Source of the DNA: Cupriavidus campinensis
GTDB lineage: Bacteria; Pseudomonadota; Gammaproteobacteria; Burkholderiales; Burkholderiaceae
Direction of reading: 5' to 3'
Assembly: GCF_905397395.1 (NCBI RefSeq)
Contig: NZ_CAJPVH010000008.1
Coordinates: forward strand, 90,307-154,306
Length of the DNA stretch: 64,000 bases
Shown here in pieces: positions 17,916-27,072 of the stretch (position 1 is the stretch's first letter; each line of letters starts with the position of its first letter). The notes under the pieces are model-generated. The model saw only the letters and a list, made by a program, of their open reading frames with translations, searched no databases and was not told where the DNA came from. Position numbers and translations under genes: made by a program.

Positions 17916-18245
17916 ATGACCCCCAACCTGCGAAAGACGATTGATGAACTCGTGAGGCTTGATCGCCAACGGCGCGCCGGGGGCGCGAACAGTCAACAGA
18001 TCCCCACGATTCTAGCCGGCCCCGATGCGGTCGAGACGTTGCTAGCCACGCTTTCGGCGGAAGACTTTATCTACGTCAAAGCACTCATGCACTACGGCCG
18101 TGGTGATGACTTTGGGCACGACGCACCATTCTCGAAATATCTTGAGTGGACGACGACCAATCTCAACGATGGTTCCGTCGCCTATCTGGCCGGCAAAAAC
18201 CTATCAGAAGAGCTTCCCGCCGGTTTGAAGAAGCTAGGGCTATAA
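17916..18245 (+). CDS. DUF3775-like protein
   Basis: A 109-residue product from ATG 17916, which has GGACTAGGG just upstream; an in-frame ATG at 17880 is less well placed. The pattern VKALMHYGRGDD followed by AYLAGKNLSEELPAGLKKLG resembles the DUF3775 family, whose function is unknown. The membrane-protein gene of the KAP-type NTPase pair begins four bases after its stop. Confidence 0.6.
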   Translation: MTPNLRKTIDELVRLDRQRRAGGANSQQIPTILAGPDAVETLLATLSAEDFIYVKALMHYGRGDDFGHDAPFSKYLEWTTTNLNDGSVAYLAGKNLSEELPAGLKKLGL

Positions 18246-18249
18246 GCGC

Positions 18250-18870
18250 GTGGCCACGGCGGGATTCGAGATCGGCCCGGCTGCTTGGGCATTTGGCGGC
18301 GCTGTGGTTGTTGCGATTTTCAACCAGGGCGTCACGCTTTGGAAGGAGCGGCGCCAGAGAAAAGATGACCACCAACGTGAGCGTACGCGCACGGCCCTGA
18401 CGGTGGCCGTTGCGCTGGAAGCCTACGCACTTGCCTGCGCACACTGCATAGATGATATCGACCAAGCAGAAGGGGAGGCACATGCAGACCACGACGAAAG
18501 GCCCCTGCGTCGAATCAGCTTACCGGACTTCGCAATGCCGGACGCTCCTGACTGGCGTTGGATCAGCCCACATCTGTCCGATGCAATTCTCGGGCTGCAG
18601 CTAAAGGTGCGGTACAGCAAGGGCTATATTGCTTCCCAAGCCGTAGTCGATGCAACGGCGTTTGACACCGTCGCCACCATTGAGACGCATGCCCGCCGGC
18701 GCGGCGCCCGCGCGTGGCAGCTTGCAGGGAACCTCCGGCAAGAGTGCGGGCTATCCGCCACAGATGTCCATGCAGAGGAATGGGACTTCACCAAACGGCT
18801 GTTCCCAGAGAAGGAGGATGCTGATATGCCAAACGAGCCAGCAAGTGCGGCGGAGAAGCCCAAATCATGA
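18250..18870 (+). CDS. membrane-anchored hypothetical protein paired with the NTPase
   Basis: A 206-residue product from a GTG at 18250. It has one N-terminal membrane helix (AAWAFGGAVVVAIFNQGVTL), a basic juxtamembrane stretch (KERRQRKDDHQRERTRT) and a largely helical soluble domain rich in acidic residues. The stop overlaps the NTPase start by 4 nt, so the proteins are probably made together and may interact. No family was recognised; the layout is that of a small membrane partner of a P-loop NTPase. Confidence 0.65.
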   Translation: MATAGFEIGPAAWAFGGAVVVAIFNQGVTLWKERRQRKDDHQRERTRTALTVAVALEAYALACAHCIDDIDQAEGEAHADHDERPLRRISLPDFAMPDAPDWRWISPHLSDAILGLQLKVRYSKGYIASQAVVDATAFDTVATIETHARRRGARAWQLAGNLRQECGLSATDVHAEEWDFTKRLFPEKEDADMPNEPASAAEKPKS

Positions 18871-20216
18871 GCGACGACACTACGCTACGTGGTCCGGCGC
18901 TGACCCTGCCGGTTGCGGATCTCACCTCCATCACCACTCCATTTGAAGGTGATCTACTTCAGCGGGCAAAACTCGCTGAGCAGCTGACAGGTTATCTTGG
19001 CCGGCTGCGCTACGGCGCCGTGATTGCGCTCGACGCGCCATGGGGAGAGGGCAAGTCTTGGTTCGCTCGACATTGGGCAGCCCAGCTAAAAGCGCTCCAG
19101 TACCGCGTAGGCTTCATCGACGCTTTTCAGGAAGACTACACGGAAGACCCTTTTGTGCTCTTAGCCAGCGAGATACGGCAGCTCTGCCAAGGTAGCGGGC
19201 TTGCGCAGCGCTTGACGACGAAGGCGGCGGCTGTTGGGAGTGCCTTGATGCCGCTGGCGGTGAAGGCCACCGTGAATGGCCTTGGCAAGCTGATGGGCAC
19301 GAGTGACGTCGTGGATCAGTTTCAGGACAGCTACGACAAGGCCCTCGACAAAAGCGCGGAGTTTGCGCAGGAATGGACAAAGAAGCGGCTGGAGTCTCAT
19401 AAGGCGGAAAAAGAGTCGGTCGTAGGATTTCGTCGGACGCTAGAGGACTTTACGACGGAGGGCGACACGCCGACTGTGATCTTCATTGACGAACTTGATC
19501 GGTGCAGGCCGGCGTTTGCAGTGAGCATGATTGAACGGATCAAACACTTCTTCGAGGTACCGAATCTAGTCTTTGTGCTCGTCATGAATCGATCCCAGCT
19601 TGAGAAGGCAATCTGTGGTGTCTATGGTGCCGAGACAGACGCCGCCGCTTATCTGGGGAAATTTCTACATCTGTCCTTGCGTTTGCCGAAGCAGCGAACC
19701 GGGGACATGAGCCCAGGAGCCCCCATCAGCGCATTCGTGCGATCCACCTTGGCGCGTTACAACATAGCCAACTCGGACAACTTTGCCGGATGCCTGGCCG
19801 CGATGGCAGTCTTGGCTAACCTCTCACTCCGCGACATAGAACGTGCTTGCGCGCTATACGTACTGGCGGGGCTTGGTTGGAACGGCTTGATGGCGTGCCT
19901 CATTACAATCCGGATCAAGCATCAGGAGTTGTATGAAGCGTTGCGCGATGAAGCGGAAACCGGTCGCGCAACCTTCGGCAACCTCACAACCGAGTGGTAC
20001 AAGTTCGCTCAACGCCAACGCGGTGGCCTGGAGCGGTTCGCACAAGTTCTCTTTGCGTATGGACAGTATGTCGCCGGCACACAGACGCCCGAACTCAAGC
20101 AGCAGGTCAACGACAGTAGGAGCATGCTGTTTGGCGACGATTGGACAGTCACGCCCTCGGAACTCGAAAGCTTTCAGCGAGGAATTCGCGCTTTAGACTT
20201 GGACGTGGCCATCTAG
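18867..20216 (+). CDS. KAP-family P-loop NTPase
   Basis: A 449-residue protein with Walker A DAPWGEGKSW (Lys63, Ser64) and Walker B VIFIDELDRCRP (Asp208, Glu209) followed by VLVMNRSQLEKAI, the typical KAP order. KAP NTPases are often membrane-associated and several occur in defence or signalling islands. This copy has no obvious inserted transmembrane helices; membrane attachment may come from the partner encoded just upstream. It is followed after 15 bases by an HExxH peptidase gene. Confidence 0.85.
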   Translation: MSDDTTLRGPALTLPVADLTSITTPFEGDLLQRAKLAEQLTGYLGRLRYGAVIALDAPWGEGKSWFARHWAAQLKALQYRVGFIDAFQEDYTEDPFVLLASEIRQLCQGSGLAQRLTTKAAAVGSALMPLAVKATVNGLGKLMGTSDVVDQFQDSYDKALDKSAEFAQEWTKKRLESHKAEKESVVGFRRTLEDFTTEGDTPTVIFIDELDRCRPAFAVSMIERIKHFFEVPNLVFVLVMNRSQLEKAICGVYGAETDAAAYLGKFLHLSLRLPKQRTGDMSPGAPISAFVRSTLARYNIANSDNFAGCLAAMAVLANLSLRDIERACALYVLAGLGWNGLMACLITIRIKHQELYEALRDEAETGRATFGNLTTEWYKFAQRQRGGLERFAQVLFAYGQYVAGTQTPELKQQVNDSRSMLFGDDWTVTPSELESFQRGIRALDLDVAI

Positions 20217-20231
20217 GACAGGACCGCCACA

Positions 20232-20636
20232 ATGCCGGCACCTCCCATAATTTCCACCGATGCCCTGAATATGGCTACCCAATGGGTGTCGCTGACTGAC
20301 GTCGCGTTCGTTTATGGTTGGCTCTATTTTGATATGGTTGTGCATGAGCTGGGGCACTGCTGTACTTCACTGGTCCTAGGTGGCCGAATGATTGGCGTGC
20401 GGTTTGGGAAACCGGTTCTCCTGTCGTTGCGCGGCAAACGTGTTCGCCGGTGGATGGTCGGTCTTACGTTCTTTGGCGGGGCCAGTATCCAGGCTGATCG
20501 TCCCACGCTGTCTCGCAAAGCTCAGTGGCTCGTCACGGTCGCCGGACCAACTGCCAGCGCGGGAATGGGTGTCATTTTCAGAAGACGACTGCACCATTCA
20601 GCGCGGTTTGAAGCCTCTTGTGCATACGGCTCCTGA
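20232..20636 (+). pseudogene. HExxH (M50-like) membrane metalloprotease, cut by transposon
   Basis: The first 112 codons (20232-20569) encode a membrane protein with HELGHCCTSLVLGG (metalloprotease zinc motif) and VAGPTASAGMG, resembling site-2 or SpoIVFB-like M50 peptidases. At 20570 the left terminal repeat of the Tn5053-family transposon begins and the frame ends in unrelated residues at 20636. The missing 3' portion is not found after the right end of the transposon. The gene probably belonged to the operon of the membrane protein and the KAP-type NTPase. Confidence 0.75.
20570..20596 (+). repeat. left terminal inverted repeat of the Tn5053-family transposon
   Basis: The first 27 bases (TGTCATTTTC at the edge, ending TGCACCA) are identical to the right end in inverted orientation. 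This is the known terminus of the Tn402/Tn5053 group. Confidence 0.95.
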
Positions 20637-20710
20637 CAGCCAGATATCAGGACTCCTCTGCACGAAACTCGTCTATGCTCAATACTCGTGTGCACCAAAG
20701 CGAGATGAGC

Positions 20711-22393
20711 ATGGCGACCGATACCGCACCGATTACCGAGCACGGCGTGGCCACCCTGCCAGAACAGGCATGGGAGCGTGCGCGTCGTCGCGCGGAGATC
20801 ATTGGGCCGTTGGCGCAGTCGGAGACGGTTGGGCATGAAGCGGCCGACGCGGCAGCCCAGGCATTGGGGCTGTCCCGGCGGCAGGTCTACGTCCTGATCC
20901 GCCGTGCCCGGCTAGGATCGGGGCTGGTCACTGACTTGGCTCTTGGGCAGTCGAGCGGTGGCAAAGGTAAAGGCCGCTTGCCGGAGTCGGTCGAACGAAT
21001 CATCCGCGAGTTACTGCAAAAGCGCTTCCTGACCAAGCAGAAGCGTAGCTTGGCGGCGTTCCACCGCGAAGTTGTGCGGGCGTGCAAGCTGCAAAAGCTG
21101 CGGGTGCCGGCGCGCAACACGGTGGCTCTGCGGATCGCCGGCCTCGATCCGCGCGAGGTCACTCACCGCCGGGAAGGACAAGATGCCGCCCGCGACCTGC
21201 AAGGTGTTGGTGGTGTTCCGCCACCCGTCTCCGCGCCGCTGGAGCAGGTGCAGATCGACCACACAGTCATCGACCTGATCGTGGTGGACGAGCGCGACCG
21301 GCAACCGATTGGCCGTCCATACCTGACCCTCGCCATCGACGTATTCACCCGCTGCGTGGTTGGCATGGTCGTTACGCTGGAAGCCCCGTCCGCCGTCTCG
21401 GTCGGCTTGTGCTTGGTGCATGCCGCCTGCGACAAGCGCCCTTGGTTGGAAGGGTTGAACGTAGAGATGGATTGGCCGATGAGCGGCAAGCCCAGACTGC
21501 TCTACTTGGACAACGCGGCTGAGTTCAAGAGCGAGGCGCTGCGCCGTGGCTGCGAGCAGCATGGCATCCGGTTGGACTATCGCCCGCTTGGGCAGCCGCA
21601 CTACGGCGGTATCGTGGAACGGATCATCGGCACGGCGATGCAGATGATCCACGACGAATTGCCGGGGACGACCTTCTCCAATCCTGACCAGCGCGGGGAA
21701 TACGCCTCCGAGAAGATGGCCGCCCTGACACTGCGCGAGCTGGAGCGCTGGCTCACATTGGCGGTCGGCACCTATCACGGCTCCGTGCACAACGGCCTGC
21801 TCCAACCGCCGGCCGCGCGCTGGGCCGAAGCTATCACGCGGACCGGCGTGCCAACCGTCATCACTCGCGCTACGGCTTTTCTGGTCGATTTTCTGCCCAT
21901 CATCCGCCGCACGCTGACCCGCACCGGCTTCGTCATCGACCACATCCACTACTACGCCGATGCGCTCAAGCCGTGGATAGCTCGGCGGGACCGCTTGCCT
22001 GCGTTCCTGATCCGGCGCGACCCGCGCGACATCAGCCGCATATGGGTGCTGGAACCAGAGGGGCAGCACTACCTGGAAATTCCCTACCGTACCTTGTCGC
22101 ACCCGGCTGTCACCCTCTGGGAACAACGACAGGCGCTGGCGAAATTGCGGCAGCAAGGGCGCGAACAGGTGGATGAGTCGGCGTTGTTCCGCATGATCGG
22201 CCAGATGCGCGAAATCGTTACCACCGCGCAGAAGGCTACGCGCAAGGCGCGGCGCGACGCGGATCGACGCCAGCATCTCAAGGCAACGGCAACGCCTGTC
22301 AAAACCACGCCACCACCGGGCGCTGACATGGATGGGCAGCAGGCAGACAACCAGCCGCCGGCCAAACCGTTCGACCAGATTGAGGAGTGGTAG
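20711..22393 (+). CDS. tniA: TniA transposase
   Basis: A 560-residue DDE transposase of the Tn5053/Tn7 type that joins transposon ends to target DNA. Catalytic residues are visible as Asp183 (QIDHTVID), Asp267 (LYLDNAAEF) and Glu303 (GGIVERIIG). An N-terminal helix-turn-helix region (AAQALGLSRRQVYVLIRRAR) would bind the ends. The ATG at 20711 gives the length usual for this family; earlier in-frame starts exist in the terminal region. A GTG nearby starts tniB, so the tni genes form one operon. Confidence 0.95.
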   Translation: MATDTAPITEHGVATLPEQAWERARRRAEIIGPLAQSETVGHEAADAAAQALGLSRRQVYVLIRRARLGSGLVTDLALGQSSGGKGKGRLPESVERIIRELLQKRFLTKQKRSLAAFHREVVRACKLQKLRVPARNTVALRIAGLDPREVTHRREGQDAARDLQGVGGVPPPVSAPLEQVQIDHTVIDLIVVDERDRQPIGRPYLTLAIDVFTRCVVGMVVTLEAPSAVSVGLCLVHAACDKRPWLEGLNVEMDWPMSGKPRLLYLDNAAEFKSEALRRGCEQHGIRLDYRPLGQPHYGGIVERIIGTAMQMIHDELPGTTFSNPDQRGEYASEKMAALTLRELERWLTLAVGTYHGSVHNGLLQPPAARWAEAITRTGVPTVITRATAFLVDFLPIIRRTLTRTGFVIDHIHYYADALKPWIARRDRLPAFLIRRDPRDISRIWVLEPEGQHYLEIPYRTLSHPAVTLWEQRQALAKLRQQGREQVDESALFRMIGQMREIVTTAQKATRKARRDADRRQHLKATATPVKTTPPPGADMDGQQADNQPPAKPFDQIEEW

Positions 22394-22395
22394 CC

Positions 22396-23304
22396 GTGGA
22401 AGAATATCCCATCATCGACTTGTCCCACCTGCTGCCGGCGGCCCAGGGCTTGGCCCGTCTCCCGGCGGACGAACGCATCCATCGCCTTCGCGCCGACCGC
22501 TGGATCGGCTATCCGCGAGCAGTCGAGGCGCTGAACCGGCTGGAAATCCTGTATACGTGGCCAAACAAGCAACGCATGCCCAACCTGCTGCTGGTCGGCC
22601 CGACCAACAACGGCAAGTCGATGATCGTCGAGAAGTTCCGGCGCACGCATCCGGCCAGAGCCGACGCCGACCAGGAGCACATTCCGGTACTGGTCGTGCA
22701 GATGCCATCCGAACCGTCGGTAATCCGCTTCTACGTCGCGCTGCTCGCGGCGATGGGTGCGCCATTGCGACCGCGCCCACGGCTGCCAGAAATGGAACAA
22801 CTGGCGCTGGCACTGCTGCGCAAGGTCGGCGTGCGCATGCTGGTGATCGACGAGTTGCACAACGTCCTGGCCGGTAACAGCGTCAATCGCCGGGAATTCC
22901 TCAATCTCCTGCGCTTCCTCGGCAATGAACTGCGCATCCCACTGGTCGGGGTCGGCACGCGCGACGCCTACCTGGCCATCCGCTCCGATGACCAGTTGGA
23001 AAATCGCTTCGAGCCGATGATGCTGCCGGTATGGGAGGCCAATCACGATTGCTGCTCACTGCTGGCCAGTTTCGCCGCTTCGCTTCCACTGCGGCGACCC
23101 TCGTCGATTGCCACGCTGGACATGGCCCGCTACCTGCTCACACGCAGCGAGGGCACCATCGGCGAACTGGCGCACTTGCTGATGGCGGCGGCCATCGTCG
23201 CCGTGGAGAGCGGCGAGGAAGCGATCAACCATCGCACGCTGAGCATGGCCGATTACACCGGTCCCAGCGAGCGGCGGCGGCAATTCGAGCGGGAACTGAT
23301 GTGA
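22396..23304 (+). CDS. tniB: TniB transposition ATPase
   Basis: A 302-residue AAA+ ATPase and target-selection partner of TniA, related to TnsC. Walker A is LLLVGPTNNGKSMIVEKF and Walker B is RMLVIDELHNVLAG. The GTG at 22396 (VEEYPIIDLSHLLP) is chosen because it gives the family length; a GTG at 22387 is also in frame and would overlap tniA. Confidence 0.95.
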   Translation: MEEYPIIDLSHLLPAAQGLARLPADERIHRLRADRWIGYPRAVEALNRLEILYTWPNKQRMPNLLLVGPTNNGKSMIVEKFRRTHPARADADQEHIPVLVVQMPSEPSVIRFYVALLAAMGAPLRPRPRLPEMEQLALALLRKVGVRMLVIDELHNVLAGNSVNRREFLNLLRFLGNELRIPLVGVGTRDAYLAIRSDDQLENRFEPMMLPVWEANHDCCSLLASFAASLPLRRPSSIATLDMARYLLTRSEGTIGELAHLLMAAAIVAVESGEEAINHRTLSMADYTGPSERRRQFERELM

Positions 23305-24518
23305 AGCCAGCGCCACGCTGGCCACTGCATCCGGCCCCCAGAGAAGGCGAAGCCTTGTCTTCGTGGCTCAACCGCGTGGCCCTTTGCTATCACATGGAGG
23401 TGTCCGAGCTGCTGGAGCACGATCTTGGTCACGCTCAGGTTGATGACCTGGATACCGCGCCACCACTGGCGCTGTTGGCGATGCTCTCCCAGCGGAGCGG
23501 CATCGAGCCGGACCGGCTGCGTTGCATGAGTTTCGCCGGCTGGGTGCCTTGGCTACTGGACAGCCTTGATGATCAGATTCCAGACGCATTGGAAACCTAT
23601 GCGTTCCAGCTCTCGGTGCTGCTGCCGAAACTCCGCCGTAGGACGCGATCCATCACGAGCTGGCGTGCCTGGCTGCCCAGCCAGCCGATACATCGCGCCT
23701 GTCCTCTCTGTCTGAACGACCCGGCAAACCAAGCCGTACTGCTTGCATGGAAGCTGCCCCTGATGCTGAGCTGCCCGCTGCATGGCTGCTGGCTGGAATC
23801 CTATTGGGGCGTGCCTGGGCGGTTTCTCGGCTGGGAGAACGCCGACACTGCGTCGCGCACCGCCAGCGACGCGATTGCAGTGATGGACCGGCGTACCTGG
23901 CAGGCACTGACGACCGGCCATGTGGAACTGCCGTGCCGACGCATCCACGCTGGATTGTGGTTTCGACTGCTACGCACGCTGCTCGATGAGCTGAACACCC
24001 CGCTTTCGGCGTGCGGAACCTACGCGGGGTATCTCCGCCAAGTCTGGCAAGGCTGCGGGCATCCGCTGCGTGCTGGGCAAAGTCTGTGGCGACCGTATGA
24101 AACCCTGAACCCGGCAATACGGTTGCAGATGCTGGAGGCGGCGGCAACGGCAATCAGCTTGATCGAGGTGAGGGATATCAGCCCGCCAGGCGAGCATGCA
24201 AAGCTGTTCTGGTCCGAGCTCCAAACCGGGTTCACCAGTGGTCTGCCGGCGAAACCGCCGAAGCCCGAACCCGTCAATCATTGGCAACGGGCGGTCCAAG
24301 CTATCAGTGAGGCGATCATTGAAGCCCGGCACGACCCCGAGACGGCACGCTCGCTGTTCGCGTTGGCTTCCTATGGTCGGCGCGATCCCGCTTCCCTGGA
24401 ACAGTTGCGCGCCACCTTTGCAAAGGAAGGCATTCCCCCGGAATTTCTGTCACATTACGAGGCTGATGGACCCTTTGCATGTCTTAGACAGAATGACGGG
24501 TTAAGTGACAAATTTTGA
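23301..24518 (+). CDS. tniQ: TniQ transposition protein
   Basis: A 405-residue TniQ/TnsD-family protein with the N-terminal REGEALSSWLNRVALCY motif and a zinc-binding pattern (HRACPLCLND, then LSCPLHGCWL). It helps recruit the transposase to target res sites. The GTG start overlaps the tniB stop by 4 nt (ATGTGA). The length equals that of Tn5053 TniQ as I recall it. Confidence 0.93.
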   Translation: MKPAPRWPLHPAPREGEALSSWLNRVALCYHMEVSELLEHDLGHAQVDDLDTAPPLALLAMLSQRSGIEPDRLRCMSFAGWVPWLLDSLDDQIPDALETYAFQLSVLLPKLRRRTRSITSWRAWLPSQPIHRACPLCLNDPANQAVLLAWKLPLMLSCPLHGCWLESYWGVPGRFLGWENADTASRTASDAIAVMDRRTWQALTTGHVELPCRRIHAGLWFRLLRTLLDELNTPLSACGTYAGYLRQVWQGCGHPLRAGQSLWRPYETLNPAIRLQMLEAAATAISLIEVRDISPPGEHAKLFWSELQTGFTSGLPAKPPKPEPVNHWQRAVQAISEAIIEARHDPETARSLFALASYGRRDPASLEQLRATFAKEGIPPEFLSHYEADGPFACLRQNDGLSDKF

Positions 24519-24542
24519 CGACCAGAACTTTCCGGTGCACAC

Positions 24543-24570
24543 TGTCACATAATCGAACGTATATGTGACA
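24543..24570. promoter_or_regulatory. resolvase binding site (res) between tniQ and tniR
   Basis: TGTCACATA and TATGTGACA form 9-bp inverted arms around a 10-bp centre, immediately before the resolvase gene. Similar half-sites (TGTCACATT near 24448, AGTGACAAA near 24504) occur nearby. This matches the location of res in Tn5053-family elements. Confidence 0.8.
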
Positions 24571-24578
24571 GGTGAAAC

Positions 24579-25193
24579 ATGCTGATTGGCTACATGCGGG
24601 TATCGAAGGCGGATGGCTCCCAAGCCACCGACTTGCAGCGCGACGCGCTGATTGCTAACGGCGTCGATCCGGCCCATCTCTATGAGGATCAGGCGTCCGG
24701 CAAGCGCGAGGACCGACCCGGCCTGGTGTCTTGCCTGAAAGCGCTGCGGCCCGGCGACACGCTGGTGGTGTGGAAACTGGATCGCCTCGGGCGCGACCTG
24801 CGCCACCTGATCAACACCGTGCACGACATGACCGGCCGTGGCATCGGTCTGAAAGTGTTGACTGGGCACGGCGCAGCCATTGACACCACGACGGCCGCCG
24901 GCAAGTTGGTCTTTGGCATCTTCGCCGCGTTGGCCGAGTTCGAGCGCGAACTGATTGCCGAGCGCACGATTGCAGGATTGGCTTCGGCGAGGGCGCGCGG
25001 TAGAAAGGGCGGCCGGCCCTTCAAGATGACTGCCGCCAAGTTGCGGCTGGCGATGGCCGCTATGGGGCAGCCCGAAACCAAGGTCGGCGATCTATGTCAG
25101 GAACTGGGCATCACACGGCAGACCTTGTATCGGCACATTTCGCCGAAGGGCGAGTTGCGCCTTGATGGCGAGAAACTGCTCAGTCAAGTTTGA
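24579..25193 (+). CDS. tniR: TniR serine resolvase
   Basis: A 204-residue serine recombinase that resolves cointegrates at the adjacent res site. The nucleophile Ser9 lies in YMRVSKADGS; VWKLDRLGRDLRHL and FAALAEFERELIAERT are typical resolvase motifs, and the C-terminal helix-turn-helix reads LCQELGITRQTLYRHI. It appears intact. Confidence 0.95.
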   Translation: MLIGYMRVSKADGSQATDLQRDALIANGVDPAHLYEDQASGKREDRPGLVSCLKALRPGDTLVVWKLDRLGRDLRHLINTVHDMTGRGIGLKVLTGHGAAIDTTTAAGKLVFGIFAALAEFERELIAERTIAGLASARARGRKGGRPFKMTAAKLRLAMAAMGQPETKVGDLCQELGITRQTLYRHISPKGELRLDGEKLLSQV

Positions 25194-25259
25194 TGGCAGG
25201 ACAGCGGTTACTGTAGACGAATCGTGACGACTGGTTGAGTCAGTATGTGCTACCTGTTA

Positions 25260-25691
25260 TCACTTGAACGCCAATAACAGAACGCCTCCGGCGACCATCG
25301 AAATGCCGGACCACTCCCTCAGTGACGGGCGTTCGCCCAAAAAGGCGAAAGCAAATACCGCCACCAGGACAAGACTGAGTTTATCCACTGGCGCAACCTT
25401 GGATGCATCGCCAATCTTGAGTGCGCGGAAGTAGCAGACCCACGATGCCCCTGTTGCCAAGCCGGACAGCCCGAGGAAAAGCCATGTCTTGGGTGATAAC
25501 TCCAAGGGGTTGGCCCATTTCCCCGTGTACGCAACAAACGCCGACAGGACGACGATGATGATGGCCGTGCGGATCAAGGTGGCCAGATCGGAATCAACTC
25601 CCTGAATGCCAACCTTGGCAAAAATAGCCGTCAGTGCTGCAAAGATAGCGGACAGCAAAGCCCAATAAAACCACCCCGCCGAATTAATCAT
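25260..25691 (-). CDS. EamA/DMT-family membrane transporter, single domain
   Basis: A 143-residue protein with about five membrane helices and one EamA repeat (GWFYWALLSAIFAALTAIFA at the start, SLREWSGISMVAGGVLL at the end). Such half-size proteins probably work as dimers; the substrate is unknown. It is the last gene of the transposon's minus-strand cargo operon, 28 bases after the sensor kinase gene. Confidence 0.85.
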   Translation of the reverse strand: MINSAGWFYWALLSAIFAALTAIFAKVGIQGVDSDLATLIRTAIIIVVLSAFVAYTGKWANPLELSPKTWLFLGLSGLATGASWVCYFRALKIGDASKVAPVDKLSLVLVAVFAFAFLGERPSLREWSGISMVAGGVLLLAFK

Positions 25692-25719
25692 TTAGCCTGC
25701 CTCCGCGTTTCTCAAACCC

Positions 25720-27072
25720 CTACCGCATGGGAGCGATAACGGCAACATTTAAGCCAGTTTGCTTCTCTTGGTCTGAGAAGTCGAGGCGGATTTCAGCACC
25801 GATGCGATTGGCAATCGTCTGGACAATGGATAGTCCCAGACCCGAGCCGATCTGCTCGCTCCCCAGCGTGCGGTAGAAGGGATCAAACACTCGATCCCGT
25901 TCAGCCAACGGAATGCCAGGCCCACTGTCCTGAATACGTAGTACGACCTTCCCTTCCGAAACACCCACAGAAAGATCAACACGCCCTCCCTCTGGCGTGT
26001 AGCGGATGGCGTTATCGACCAGGTTCTTGACCACAGCGATCATGTCCAGCTCGCTTGCCCACACTTCGGCGTCCAGCGTGCCTTCGACACCAATGTCGAT
26101 GTGCTTGGCCTCGGCCAGCGGCATCAGGTCTTCCAGCACGCGGCGGTAGATGCTCTGGACAGATACAGGCGACTTCGGCAGGTCGGTGGCCGACTGCGCC
26201 TTGGCCAAGGTCAAGAGTTGATCGAGCAGGCTGCGGCCGCGCTCGATCCCTTGGCGCAAAACCGTCAGCCGTTCGCGCGCCACGCTGGACATTTCCGCTT
26301 CCGCGAGCCGTTCTGCTTGCAGCGACATGGCTGTCAGCGGCGAACGTAGCTCGTGCGCGGCATCCGCGACAAAGCGGCGCTGAGATTCCATCGACTGGCC
26401 GACACGAGCGAGCAGGCGATTGATCGCCACGGCAAACGGACGTACCTCGACCGGAAGGTGGCGGTCTTCGACGGGATGCAGTTCCTGCTCTGCCCGCTGG
26501 TCTATTTCCTTGGACAGCGCCGCGATGGGCTGGAACATCTTGCGCACCAGGTCAGCAACGATCAACAGCAGCACCGGCACGAGAATCAAGAAAGGCATCA
26601 CCGTGCGCAGTGCCCCGTCGCGGGCAATTTCATTGCGGAAGCCGGACTCCTGAGCCACAGCAATGCGTTCGCCGCTCGCTGTGGTCTTGACCAGCACGCG
26701 AAACGTCTCGCCACCAACTTCCAGCGTGTGCAATCCATCTGCCAAGGTCGCCGGGAGCGGGAGCACGCCTCCTGCGTCCACGCCTACCGTAGAGGGACTG
26801 ACCTCACCCAAGCGCTGGACGATCACGCGCGACTCTTCATCGACATCCTTGAGACGGATATCGGTGGTTGGCACGGCAGGCAACAAGCGCTGACGATCCA
26901 TGAGCTGCGCCACCTGGCGCAATACATCGTCCTGTAGTTCGTGGGCTTCATCGAAGGCGGACAGGAACGAGAAGACGCCCGCCACAACGGCCACCACGAG
27001 GATGGCCAGCGACAAGGTGAAGGACAGCTTGAGCTGCACCGATTCGTTCAAGCGCCTTTTGAGACCATCCAT
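25720..27072 (-). CDS. two-component sensor histidine kinase
   Basis: A 450-residue membrane kinase of the QseC/TctE type. Two transmembrane helices (about 17-38 and 158-175) enclose a periplasmic sensor of about 120 residues. The dimerisation/phosphoacceptor motif is DAAHELRSPLTAM (His240), and the ATPase domain has NLVDNAIRYTPEG, DSGPGIP and GSGLGLSIV. Its start overlaps the response regulator gene by 25 nt. The stimulus cannot be read from the sequence; metal or envelope stress is a guess from context. Confidence 0.93.
   Translation of the reverse strand: MDGLKRRLNESVQLKLSFTLSLAILVVAVVAGVFSFLSAFDEAHELQDDVLRQVAQLMDRQRLLPAVPTTDIRLKDVDEESRVIVQRLGEVSPSTVGVDAGGVLPLPATLADGLHTLEVGGETFRVLVKTTASGERIAVAQESGFRNEIARDGALRTVMPFLILVPVLLLIVADLVRKMFQPIAALSKEIDQRAEQELHPVEDRHLPVEVRPFAVAINRLLARVGQSMESQRRFVADAAHELRSPLTAMSLQAERLAEAEMSSVARERLTVLRQGIERGRSLLDQLLTLAKAQSATDLPKSPVSVQSIYRRVLEDLMPLAEAKHIDIGVEGTLDAEVWASELDMIAVVKNLVDNAIRYTPEGGRVDLSVGVSEGKVVLRIQDSGPGIPLAERDRVFDPFYRTLGSEQIGSGLGLSIVQTIANRIGAEIRLDFSDQEKQTGLNVAVIAPMR

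Noticed and set aside
21011..22276. 421-codon open frame antisense to tniA
   Set aside because: It mirrors the codon pattern of a well-known transposase gene; no ribosome binding site and an Arg/Gln/His-rich product. High GC content creates long antisense frames.
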